NCBI GenBank assembly: GCA_020634415.1
Contig: JACKBT010000035.1
Coordinates: 1 to 47,823 of the forward strand
Origin: Ardenticatenaceae bacterium
GTDB lineage: Bacteria > Chloroflexota > Anaerolineae > Promineifilales > Promineifilaceae
Length of the DNA: 47,823 nt
Direction of reading: 5' to 3'
The notes beneath the pieces are model-generated. The model saw only the letters and a program-made list of their open reading frames with translations. It searched no databases and was not told the DNA's origin. Shown here one piece after another: positions 1 to 8,200 of the stretch. Numbering within the stretch: the stretch's first letter is position 1; the number at the start of each line of letters is the position of its first letter. A program made the position numbers and the translations under genes.

Positions 1-45
1 CTCGGCAGACCTCGGAATGACAACTTCAAGTATGTAGGTATTGCA

Positions 46-1266
46 ATGAATATTGTTGAAAGTTTTTTGACGGCGTTGGATAGTATTTTGGCGAATAAGA
101 TGCGCTCGGTGTTGACGATGTTGGGGGTGATTATTGGGGTGGCGGCGGTGATTGCGCTGTTGGCGATTGGGAATGGGATTAGTGAGAGTATTACGGGGGA
201 GTTGAATTCGATTGGCACGAATTTGATTTTTATCTCGACTGATTTTGATAATAGTGATGGGTATCAGGCGTTGAGTTTGGCGGATGTGGAGGCGTTGGCT
301 GATCCGTTGAATGTGCCGGATGCGGCGCAGGTGGCGGCGATGGTGCAGGTGAATCAGAATGTGGTGTTTGAGGGGGAGGGTGTGCAAACGGCCGTTTTGG
401 GCATTACCCCCAACTATTTAGCCGTCAATAACCTGGACGAGTTCCAGGTGGGCGATGGCCTGACGGAGAATGATTTGGACACCAGTGCGCGGGTGGCGGT
501 GTTGGGTGCGGGCATTGCCTCTGATTTTTTTGGTGAAGGTTTTCCTGTGGGGCAGTCGGTGAAGGTGAATGGGGTGAGTTATGAGGTGGTGGGGGTGCTG
601 ACGGAATCGGGCGGGGGTATTGCGGGGGATACGGACAACAATGTGTATGTGCCGCTGACGACGGCGCAGAGTCGGCTCTACCCAGAGCGGACACGCAGCG
701 GCGAGAAGGCTGTGTCTAGCATCCGCGTGGAGGCGGCCAGTGCGGAGGCAGTGGAGGCTGCGTTGGAGCAGATTACGGAGACGCTGCGCGATCAGCATGG
801 CATTGCGTATGCGGCTGATGATGATTTTTCGATTTTGGATCAGTCGAGTTTGTTGGATACGGCGAACCAGATTACGGGGACGTTGACGGCTTTTTTGGGG
901 GCGATTGCGGGGATTTCGCTGCTGGTGGGGGGCATTGGCATTATGAATATTATGCTGGTGAGTGTGACGGAGCGGACGCGGGAGATTGGGATTCGTAAGG
1001 CGATTGGGGCGTTGAAGCGGGATATTTTGGCGCAGTTTTTGTTGGAGTCGCTGGTGCTGAGTTTGATTGGTGGGGGGTTGGGGATTGCGCTGGGCTGGGC
1101 GATTTCGGCGGCGGCGAGTTCGCTGCTGGATATTGCGACGGTGGTTGATCCGGGGACGGTGGCTTTGTCGGTGGGGTTTGCGGCGGGGGTAGGGCTGCTG
1201 TTTGGGATTTATCCGGCGTGGCGGGCGGCGGGGTTACGGCCGATTGAGGCGTTAAGGTATGAGTGA
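46..1266 (+). CDS. MacB/FtsX-family ABC transporter permease
   Basis: This 406-aa protein is the membrane subunit of a MacB-type ABC system, the class that moves lipoproteins, peptides or macrolides by extracytoplasmic mechanotransmission. An N-terminal membrane segment at about residues 18-43 precedes a MacB-like extracytoplasmic domain of about 220 residues. Three C-terminal segments (about 280-300, 328-352, 370-392) form the FtsX domain. The stretch GIMNIMLVSVTERTREIGIR, near residue 300, is the family signature. Length is normal. The ATG at 46 has only a weak upstream AGGT. The partner ATPase is not in the window and presumably lies upstream on the same strand. The coding strand is strongly G-rich except after the ACGGCCGT copy near 388. 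The transported substrate cannot be told. Confidence 0.9.
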   Translation: MNIVESFLTALDSILANKMRSVLTMLGVIIGVAAVIALLAIGNGISESITGELNSIGTNLIFISTDFDNSDGYQALSLADVEALADPLNVPDAAQVAAMVQVNQNVVFEGEGVQTAVLGITPNYLAVNNLDEFQVGDGLTENDLDTSARVAVLGAGIASDFFGEGFPVGQSVKVNGVSYEVVGVLTESGGGIAGDTDNNVYVPLTTAQSRLYPERTRSGEKAVSSIRVEAASAEAVEAALEQITETLRDQHGIAYAADDDFSILDQSSLLDTANQITGTLTAFLGAIAGISLLVGGIGIMNIMLVSVTERTREIGIRKAIGALKRDILAQFLLESLVLSLIGGGLGIALGWAISAAASSLLDIATVVDPGTVALSVGFAAGVGLLFGIYPAWRAAGLRPIEALRYE

Positions 1267-1287
1267 TTGGTAATTGGGTAATTGGAG
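1262..1287. repeat. GTAATTGG-type short tandem repeat after the permease gene
   Basis: Tandem GATTGGTAATTGGGTAATTGG units lie across the stop region of the permease gene. This belongs to the same family (type A here) as the copies at 9412, 14350, 17649 and 38426. Confidence 0.55.
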
Positions 1288-1317
1288 CATACAATTGCTA
1301 AGGTAGCATATTTGATC

Positions 1318-1326
1318 TGCTATAAT
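1318..1326 (+). promoter_or_regulatory. Extended -10 promoter of the antitoxin/PIN module
   Basis: TGCTATAAT is an extended -10 box (TGnTATAAT) lying 28 bases before the antitoxin ATG. No good -35 is seen at 17 bases, as expected for this promoter class. Confidence 0.5.
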
Positions 1327-1354
1327 GGGCAAACTAAACAAGTGGAGGTGTGCG

Positions 1355-1693
1355 ATGACGGTGACGATTACTTTACCGAATGCAATAGAAAAGAGCTTAC
1401 TAAAACAGGCAAAAAAACAGCGACTTTCACCTGAGGTTTTGGCTTTGAAGATTTTGGAAGATGCGCTGGTGCGAAGTGGGGAGTTGGAGGAGGTTGTGGC
1501 CCGAATTCAAGCCTTTCCTCCGAACCCTAACAGTATTCGATCGGCTACTGAATCTTTGTTGGATTTATTACAAAATGCGCCTGATGATCCTGAGTTTGAT
1601 TTGGCAGAGTGGCAGGAGGGGTGGACGGCCGTTGAGTCTGAAATGAAGGAAATGAGTCATGCTAATTCTGTAGCGGAGGGGCGTGGTGGCTGA
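1355..1693 (+). CDS. Small antitoxin-like protein upstream of a PIN remnant
   Basis: The chosen ATG at 1355 has GGAGGT eight bases upstream; an in-frame ATG at 1325 would add ten residues but falls on the promoter. The 112-aa product starts MTVTITLPNAIEKSLLKQAK, a beta strand followed by a helix like that of ribbon-helix-helix or PHD-like DNA-binding antitoxins. An acidic C-terminal half would suit toxin neutralisation. It overlaps the following PIN-domain fragment by 11 bases, the usual arrangement for a VapBC-like toxin-antitoxin operon. An ACGGCCGT copy near 1625 encodes part of the C-terminus. The antitoxin assignment rests on context and the N-terminal pattern and not on a clear family match. 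Confidence 0.6.
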   Translation: MTVTITLPNAIEKSLLKQAKKQRLSPEVLALKILEDALVRSGELEEVVARIQAFPPNPNSIRSATESLLDLLQNAPDDPEFDLAEWQEGWTAVESEMKEMSHANSVAEGRGG

Positions 1694-1913
1694 ATGGGCG
1701 CGGCTTCAACCTTCCATTCTGTGTTATGTGCCTGATGAAGATGATGCGCGGTTTGCGGCTGACTTGCAGCTGTCTTTGCGACGACGCGGCTGGCAGTTGG
1801 AAACGGTAGATGCTCTCATTGCTACGATTGCGCTGCGTTATGATTTGACCTTGTTGACTGCTGACAATGATTTTCAAGCTGTACCAGGGCTGAAGATAGA
1901 TAGCTGGTTGTAG
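1683..1913 (+). pseudogene. N-terminally truncated PIN-domain (VapC-like) toxin remnant
   Basis: A 76-aa GTG-initiated frame contains the C-terminal half of a PIN ribonuclease: an LETVDALIATIALRYDLTLL helix-strand, then TADNDFQAVPGLKI, the usual end of VapC toxins. The N-terminal strand carrying the first catalytic aspartate (hhDTNhh pattern) and the following conserved acidic residues are absent. About 50 residues are missing against the usual 125-135. The upstream DNA is already occupied by the antitoxin frame. It is therefore most likely an inactive remnant left by a deletion. A short protein that still binds the antitoxin cannot be excluded. Confidence 0.6.
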
Positions 1914-1915
1914 GT

Positions 1916-2611
1916 ATGTCTGGACAGCGGATTTTGGTGGTGGATGATGATCGGGAGGTGGTGCGGCTGATGCGGGCTTATTTGGAGCAGGCGGGGTTTG
2001 TGGTGTTGGTGGCCTATGAGGGGGAAACGGCCGTTCACACCCTGCGCCGCGAAAAGCCTGATCTGCTGCTGCTGGATTTGATGCTGCCGGGGCTGGATGG
2101 GCTGACGATTACGCGGCTGGTGCGGAGTGATCCGATGCTGGCCTATTTGCCCATTATTATGCTGACGGCGCGGGTGGAGGATACGGATAAGATTGTGGGG
2201 CTGGAGATGGGGGCGGATGATTATGTGACCAAGCCGTATAACCCGCGGGAGGTGGTGGCGCGGGTGCGGGCGCAGTTGCGGCCGAAGGGGGTGGTGGGAA
2301 CGGCCGTTTTGCAGGTGGGCGGCTTGCAAATGGATGTGGGGCGGCGCGAGGTGCAGGTGGACGGCGAGGGCGTTAATCTGACGGCGACGGAGTTTGATCT
2401 GCTGCGGGTGCTGTTGGAGCAGGCGGGGTATGTGCTGACGCGCAGTGAGTTGATTCGGCAGGGGTTGGGGACGGATTATGAGGGGATTGACCGGACGTTG
2501 GACAGCCATATTCGCAATTTGCGGCGGAAGATTGAGGCGGGGGGGAAACGGCCGTCTTACATTCAAACCGTCTATGGGGTGGGTTATAAGCTGGAAGAGG
2601 TGGTGGTTTGA
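1916..2611 (+). CDS. OmpR/PhoB-family response regulator
   Basis: This 231-aa transcription factor has an N-terminal receiver domain (about 4-115) and a C-terminal winged-helix DNA-binding domain (about 130-228). Visible receiver residues are acidic D10-D12, phosphoacceptor D54 in LLLLDLMLPG, T84 and K106 in TKPYNPRE. The effector domain carries LTATEFDLLRVLLEQAG and the terminal YIQTVYGVGYKL motif. The ATG follows the PIN remnant by two bases, and the 3' end overlaps the region of the histidine kinase start, so the two form an operon. ACGGCCGT copies lie near 2030, 2300 and 2549. The regulated genes are unknown; the adjacent MacB-type permease is a plausible target. Confidence 0.92.
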   Translation: MSGQRILVVDDDREVVRLMRAYLEQAGFVVLVAYEGETAVHTLRREKPDLLLLDLMLPGLDGLTITRLVRSDPMLAYLPIIMLTARVEDTDKIVGLEMGADDYVTKPYNPREVVARVRAQLRPKGVVGTAVLQVGGLQMDVGRREVQVDGEGVNLTATEFDLLRVLLEQAGYVLTRSELIRQGLGTDYEGIDRTLDSHIRNLRRKIEAGGKRPSYIQTVYGVGYKLEEVVV

Positions 2612-2613
2612 GC

Positions 2614-3726
2614 ATGAACCGGTTGTGGGTGCGCCTAAGTTTGACGTTTAGTGCGGTTGTTTTGTCTGTTTTTCTGATCTTGGCGGTGACGATGCAGCTG
2701 AATCCGGGTGCTCCTGATAGTTTGCCAGAGGGACTTGAGCTAAGTCCGGCTGAGGAGGAGGCGATTCGGGTTTTAGAAGAAAGTGAGACGATTCAGCGGT
2801 TTTCATTGCAGGCCAGACGGGTGATTGTGCCAGTGGCGGTGACGTATGTGGCGGTGATTACGGGGGGGGCGGCGATTGTGGCGGGGGTGTGGATGAGTCG
2901 GCGGTTAACACGGCCGTTATCGGGGCTGCAAACGGCCGCTCATGCCATTGGCCGCAATGATTTGAGCTATCGGGTTGACATAACGGGGACGGAGGAGATG
3001 GCGGATGTGGCGCGGGCGTTTAACCAGATGGCGGCGCAGTTGCAGCAGGCGGAGTCGCTGCGGCGCAATTTGCTGGCGGATGTGGCCCATGAATTGCGCC
3101 ATCCGCTGCATGTGATTGCGGGTAATTTGCGGGCGATTTTGGATGATGTGTATCCGCTGAGTAAGGAGGAGATCGGCCGTTTGCTGGAGCAGACGCACCA
3201 TTTGACGAAGCTGGTGAGTGATTTGCATGAGTTGGCGCAGGCGGAGGCGCGGCAGCTTCCTTTGCATAGGCGGGTGGTGGATGTGGCGGCGTTGGTGAAG
3301 GAAACGGCCGTTGCCTTTCAACCCACTGCCCAGGCACAGGGAATCATCTTACAAGTAGAACTGTTGGGTGCATTGCCGCAATTGGCCGTAGATACAGACC
3401 GCATACGGCAGGTGGTGAATAATTTGGTGGTGAATGCGCTGCGGCACACGGGGGCAAACGGCCGTATCACGCTGAGCATTGAGCAAAAAGAGAAGGCACT
3501 AGAAGTGCGGGTGCATGACACAGGCGCAGGCATTGCGCCGGAAAATCTGCCGTATGTGTTTGAGCGCTTTTACCGCACGGATGGGGCACGCAGTCGTGAT
3601 GAGCAGGGGACGGGGCTGGGGTTGGCGATTGTGAAGGCTTTGGTGGAGGCGCACGGGGGTGGGGTAACGGCCGTTAGTCCAGGTTTAGGTCAAGGTAGCA
3701 CTTTTACTTTTTCACTACCACGCTAA
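2614..3726 (+). CDS. Sensor histidine kinase (HAMP-HisKA-HATPase)
   Basis: This is the partner of the preceding response regulator. Transmembrane segments lie at about 7-27 and 70-92 and enclose a short extracytoplasmic loop of about 43 residues rich in Glu. HAMP follows (about 95-145), then HisKA with phosphoacceptor H159 in DVAHELRHPL, then the ATPase domain with N box VNNLVVNALRHT, DTGAGI and GTGLGLAIVKA. Residue H+4, normally Thr or Asn and needed for phosphatase activity in HisKA kinases, is His. The ATG at 2614 is preferred; a TTG at 2608 would overlap the regulator stop. The small sensor loop suggests envelope or membrane-perturbation sensing. Motif copies are frequent, near 2910, 2931, 3303, 3456 and 3667. 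Confidence 0.9.
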   Translation: MNRLWVRLSLTFSAVVLSVFLILAVTMQLNPGAPDSLPEGLELSPAEEEAIRVLEESETIQRFSLQARRVIVPVAVTYVAVITGGAAIVAGVWMSRRLTRPLSGLQTAAHAIGRNDLSYRVDITGTEEMADVARAFNQMAAQLQQAESLRRNLLADVAHELRHPLHVIAGNLRAILDDVYPLSKEEIGRLLEQTHHLTKLVSDLHELAQAEARQLPLHRRVVDVAALVKETAVAFQPTAQAQGIILQVELLGALPQLAVDTDRIRQVVNNLVVNALRHTGANGRITLSIEQKEKALEVRVHDTGAGIAPENLPYVFERFYRTDGARSRDEQGTGLGLAIVKALVEAHGGGVTAVSPGLGQGSTFTFSLPR

Positions 3727-3846
3727 AAAGTAATTCTCACCCTTTTAAGGGTTGTCATTGATTTCGCAAGCTGTCCCTTTTACAATAATAAAAGTATGTG
3801 CAACAGGAATTGATCATTGTTAGTGGCGATTGATTGCAAATTTTTT

Positions 3847-4965
3847 ATGAGCGACAAACTTCAGCAGGCTATTAGTGCTATTAAGTCAGGTGATAAGAAA
3901 ACTGGTTATCGTTTGTTAGCTGAAGTTATTAAAGCTAATCCTGAAAACGAAGAGGCGGAAAATGCTTGGCTATGGATGGCGGTTGTAGTAAAGGATCCGA
4001 ATAAAAAACGTCAGTGCTTGGAAACCGCTCTTGACCTCAACCCAAATAACGAAATAGCGAAAAAGGGGCTACAGTCTCTATCTTTACCTACTACAAAAAC
4101 GTTCGAATCTCCACAAGTAGAAGATATATTCTCCCCTCAAGTTCCTCCTAAGCAACCTGAAAACCAGCAAATACATCAATTACCCCAACAAAGTTTCCAC
4201 ATTACACCTATAATCAGTGATCAGGTTTTAATTCAAGAGCATATTGCCAAACTTTCTAAGCAGGGATGGCAGGTAATCAGCCAAACTGAATTTTCTGTTC
4301 AACTCCGACGACCGAGAAACTGGAGTTGCCTTTTATTAGCACTGGGGTTGTTGCTTTTGCCCTTTTGGGGGATAGGCTTAATTATCCTTTTAATTGCTGC
4401 GATTGATTATGCAATTAAAAAAGATCAAATTGTGTTTGTTACTGCCCAGGATTTGCGAGCAAAGCAAGTAAACATAATGAATATAGCAACATCTTCAATG
4501 CCTACAGATTCTCGGATATTGACTGGCATTGCAATTGCAGTAGGGATATTCTTCTTGTTTGTGATATTTCTTGCAAGCAGAGGAAATAATACAAGTAACA
4601 ATATCCCCTTACGTTCACCCACTAGAATCCCTCTCCCAGCAACATTTACACCGGTAAGTAGAAATGCTAATCCCACTGACGACACTAAGAGTGATAATTT
4701 GCTTGGAGTGGGGTATCTCTGGCTTGATAGTAATCCTAGTTCACCAATCCCCATTATTAGCCACGTCCATGATCGGTTCCCAGTCGATATTGATGAACTT
4801 GCAAGATGGATACTGGCGGGGGAAGCGTGTGTTGCTGATCCTGGGACAAGGGCTTATTTGGAAGATTATAGGTTTACTAAAACGGATGTCACTGTTCTTG
4901 AAGGGGAATGTCAGGATTTTTATGGATGGATTGTGAGTGAATCATGGCAGGATACAAGGCCATAA
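3847..4965 (+). CDS. TPR-domain membrane protein of unknown function
   Basis: The 372-aa protein begins with tetratricopeptide-like helices (about 1-75: AISAIKSGDKKTGYRLLAEV, then CLETALDLNPNNEIAKKGL). A Gln/Pro-rich linker and a small domain (WQVISQTEFSVQLRR) follow, then hydrophobic segments near 160-190 and 225-245 and a 120-residue C-terminal region with two cysteines. The ATG at 3847 is chosen; a TTG at 3817 is also open, and neither has a clear ribosome site. The gene is clearly AT-richer than its neighbours and contains no CGGCCG, which suggests recent arrival or different constraint. N-terminal TPR membrane proteins of this layout are frequent in Chloroflexota, but I cannot assign a function. 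Confidence 0.75.
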   Translation: MSDKLQQAISAIKSGDKKTGYRLLAEVIKANPENEEAENAWLWMAVVVKDPNKKRQCLETALDLNPNNEIAKKGLQSLSLPTTKTFESPQVEDIFSPQVPPKQPENQQIHQLPQQSFHITPIISDQVLIQEHIAKLSKQGWQVISQTEFSVQLRRPRNWSCLLLALGLLLLPFWGIGLIILLIAAIDYAIKKDQIVFVTAQDLRAKQVNIMNIATSSMPTDSRILTGIAIAVGIFFLFVIFLASRGNNTSNNIPLRSPTRIPLPATFTPVSRNANPTDDTKSDNLLGVGYLWLDSNPSSPIPIISHVHDRFPVDIDELARWILAGEACVADPGTRAYLEDYRFTKTDVTVLEGECQDFYGWIVSESWQDTRP

Positions 4966-5215
4966 AATAAGCTGTAAAATCCAAATCATTTGATATGTGA
5001 ATTTGATATGCCTATTGCTTACTAATAACACAGCGATAACTTCTAGAGGAAGAAGTCACTCATTTCTCGTCCTTGTTAGGTGAGTAGCGCAGTTCAGCAA
5101 TGATTTTGGCGATATGTTGGGGTTTGTATTGACCAGCCCGAAATAACGACTAAATCTGAGTTTGAATATGCGGTTAGTATAGCACATAGCATTTTAGAAA
5201 GTGCTACTTGCTTGA
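4966..5215. other. AT-rich intergenic gap with a possible gene remnant
   Basis: This 250-base gap lies between convergent genes. On the minus strand, from about 5148 down to a stop at 5060-5062, an open stretch reads RAGQYKPQHIAKIIAELRY. It looks like the C-terminus of a lost protein, but no start is present. A weak inverted repeat TAGCAC...GTGCTA lies near 5177-5203. No CGGCCG occurs here. No convincing terminator was seen. Confidence 0.3.
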
Positions 5216-8200
5216 CTAGACCAATTTTAGACGGGTGGCAATAGGGGCGGGGAGGAGGCTTTGCAGGAGGGCGCGTTCTTCGGGGGTGATGATGTGGAGG
5301 AGGATGAGGCCGGCTGGATAGAGGATGAGGCCCAGCAGCAGCCCTATGATGAGGTGAAGTTGTTGGCCGAGGAACATGGCGGCGACCATGATTGCTGTGA
5401 GGGAAAGAGGCCGCACCAGCAGTTGTCCCCACTGCACGCCAGCCATTTTTTGCCGCAAATAGTAGTGAAAGAGCAGAAGCAGCACCACTTCCGAAAGAAC
5501 GGTGGTGATGGCGGCGGCGCGGTAACTGAACATCGGCAGGAAGATGAGGTTGGTGATGATGTTGAAGGCGACGGCGATGGTGAAGGCGCGGGGCTGTTTG
5601 CTTTCCAGGCCGAGGGCGATGAGGACATAGTTAGTGACGCTGTTGAGCCAACCGATGGGGATGGAGGCGATGACCAGTTGCAGGGCGATTGCGCCATGCG
5701 GCAGGAATTCTTCACCACCAACGAGACGAACGAGAGGGAAGGCGAGATAGGCGGTAACGGCCGCTATGGGCAAAGCCAGCAGCAGCATCAGTTTTAGCGA
5801 CATCGTGTACATGCGCCGCGCCGAATCGAGCGAATTTTTGACTTCGCGGGCGATGATGGGGAAGAGGGCCAGGGTGAAGAAGGAGGGGACGATTTGCAGG
5901 GCGTTGAACCATTTGTAGGCACTGCTGTACCAGCCGACCACTTCTTCACCGTTAATTTGGCGCAGGAGGATGACATCGCTGGAGATGAAGATGGTTTGCA
6001 GCAGGTGGATGAGCATGAGGGGGTAGCCGAGACTGAGCATGTGGCGTTGTAACTGCCAGTCGAGCTGCCAGGGGCCGGTGAGGGCAAAGTGGCGCGTGGC
6101 GAGGGTGGAGAGGAGGGTGAGGGTGATGAGGTTGGTGAGGATGGAAACGGCCGCTAAGCCCACAAAGCCATAACCCATCAGCAAAGCCACCACACCAAAC
6201 CCCACTTTCAGAATCGTGGTGGCGGTAGTCATGGTGGCGGGAATTTCGGCTTTTTCGTAAACGTAGAAGAGGCCAGTTATGCCCTGAGCCATGCCGGAGA
6301 AGACCATGCCGACCATGATGAAGAGGGTGGCGTTGATTTCGGCGGCGGTGAGGGGGCTGTCGGTGAGTCGGCTGCCGAGGAGGTAGAGGGCGACGGGGAT
6401 GGTGGCGAGAACGGCCGTTCCCACCCTTAGCACCGTCGTGTTGAGCAAATAGCGGCTGGCCTGGCTTCTGTCTTGCGACACCTCGCGCACCAGCAGCAGA
6501 TTGAGGCCGAAGTTGGCGATGATTTCAAAGATGAGGGCGGCGGCGATGGCGGTGGCGTAGCTGCCCGCGTCGGCGGGGCCAAGCACGCGCAAATAATAAG
6601 CCGCAAATAGGAAATCTATGCCTTTGTTGAAGAGGTTGAGGGCCATGGGCGCAGCACTGTTTTTGAGGACGCTGCGGGCGGCGGATTGTGTTTGGCCTGT
6701 GCCCACGTAACGCTGCCAGAGGGTAACGGCCGTTCCCAATAGCAGCACCATCACGCCCATCACGCTGGCCAAGCCACCCAGCACAAAGCTCTGCGGACTG
6801 TAACGGAAGCGCACCACCCACTCGCCCGGCTCCAGCAAAACGCCGCGGAAGTTGCCGTTGACGAGGAAAATCTCATGCTCTTGCTCAGCTTCTTCGCCCT
6901 GATCGGCGGGGCGGACGAAGGCTTTCCAGCCCGGTGCGTAGCTGTCGTTGAGGATGAGCCAGGCGGGGGTGGAGACGGCCGTTTGTACCACAACTTCGCG
7001 GTTGCTGTTGTAGGTAACTGGAGCGGAGACTGGTTGACTGGAGACTGGAGACTGGGCAGTCTCTGGTCTCCAGTCTCCAGTCTCCACCACCGCAAAATGG
7101 CGCGGGTCGTAGTCGGTGGTCATGGCTGATAAGGCGTTGGGGACAACGGCCGTTGCCGTTTGCGGCAGCGTATACGCACGGGGGGCGACGGCCAGATTTT
7201 CGTAGACGCGCAAGCCTTCGCCCTGCCATACCTCTTGCAGTTTGGGCAGCTCGACCGTCTCGGAGGTGATGATGTACTTCACGCCGAGGACATCGAGGAG
7301 GGGAGAGTTGAGTGATTGCCAGTTGGCAATGGGTTGGACGCGGTTGAACTGCAGGCCGTTTTGGGGTTCGATGGCGGCCATGTAGGTGGTGTACTGCTTG
7401 GGGATGATAGAATCGTAACCGCGAATATCGGGCAAATCATAAAGCCAGCCAGAGTTGGCGTGGAAGGGGATGTCGCCGTTGGGGTTGAAGCTGGTCAGCC
7501 GCCAGGGTTGGGGCTGCTGTTCCAGCCACTGCACCAGTTGTGGTTTGTACTCCAGCAGGGCGGGATCAACGGCCGTATGAAAGCTAAAGTTGGCGATGAA
7601 AATATCGAGGCTGATGAGGATGGCGGCGAGGTAGAGGTATAACGGCCGTCCTCGCCAAAAAATGGGGCAGCGGCTCACCCGCAAAACCACGCCCGTACCC
7701 ATCAAAATCAGGCCCAGCAGAAAAAATTGGCGAAACTCATAGCTATAAAAAGCCCTCGTATCGGGAAAAGCGTCTTTGGCGGCTGCCAGACCATTAAACA
7801 GCCGATAAATCTGGACGGCCAGCCGCTCATAGAAGAATTTGGTGGCGTAAAGGCCAATCAGACCGAACAGGCCGCTCCAAAAGGTAAGGCCGGCGAGCAG
7901 GGTGATGATGGAAGGGGATGACCAGAGGAAGATTGGAGATTGGAGACTAGAAACTAGAGACTTTTTTAGTCTCCCTTCTCCAGTCTCCACTCCCCGAGTC
8001 TGGGCCAAATAATCCACACCAAAACCAGCCAAGGCGGCTATAAACAGCGACAAGGGAAAGACCCAACGAAAGGGTGTGTGCAACTGGTTAATGAAGGGCA
8101 AGCCATAATACAAAATGGCATAGAGCGGTGTGCCAAAGATGAAAGCCAGTGAGATGAGGCTCATCAGCACAAAAAAGCCCGTTTCTGACCAGCGCTGCCG

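Noticed and set aside
1683..1913. Intact VapC toxin
   Set aside because: The first catalytic Asp and the N-terminal half of the PIN fold are missing and upstream DNA is occupied by the antitoxin frame.
5060..5148. Small gene on the minus strand ending RAGQYKPQHIAKIIAELRY...
   Set aside because: No start codon or ribosome site and an upstream in-frame stop; kept only as a possible remnant in the gap entry.
5261..5797. Long plus-strand open frame opposite the fusion gene
   Set aside because: It is antisense to a well-supported membrane protein, has low-complexity Glu/Asp-rich composition and no family features.
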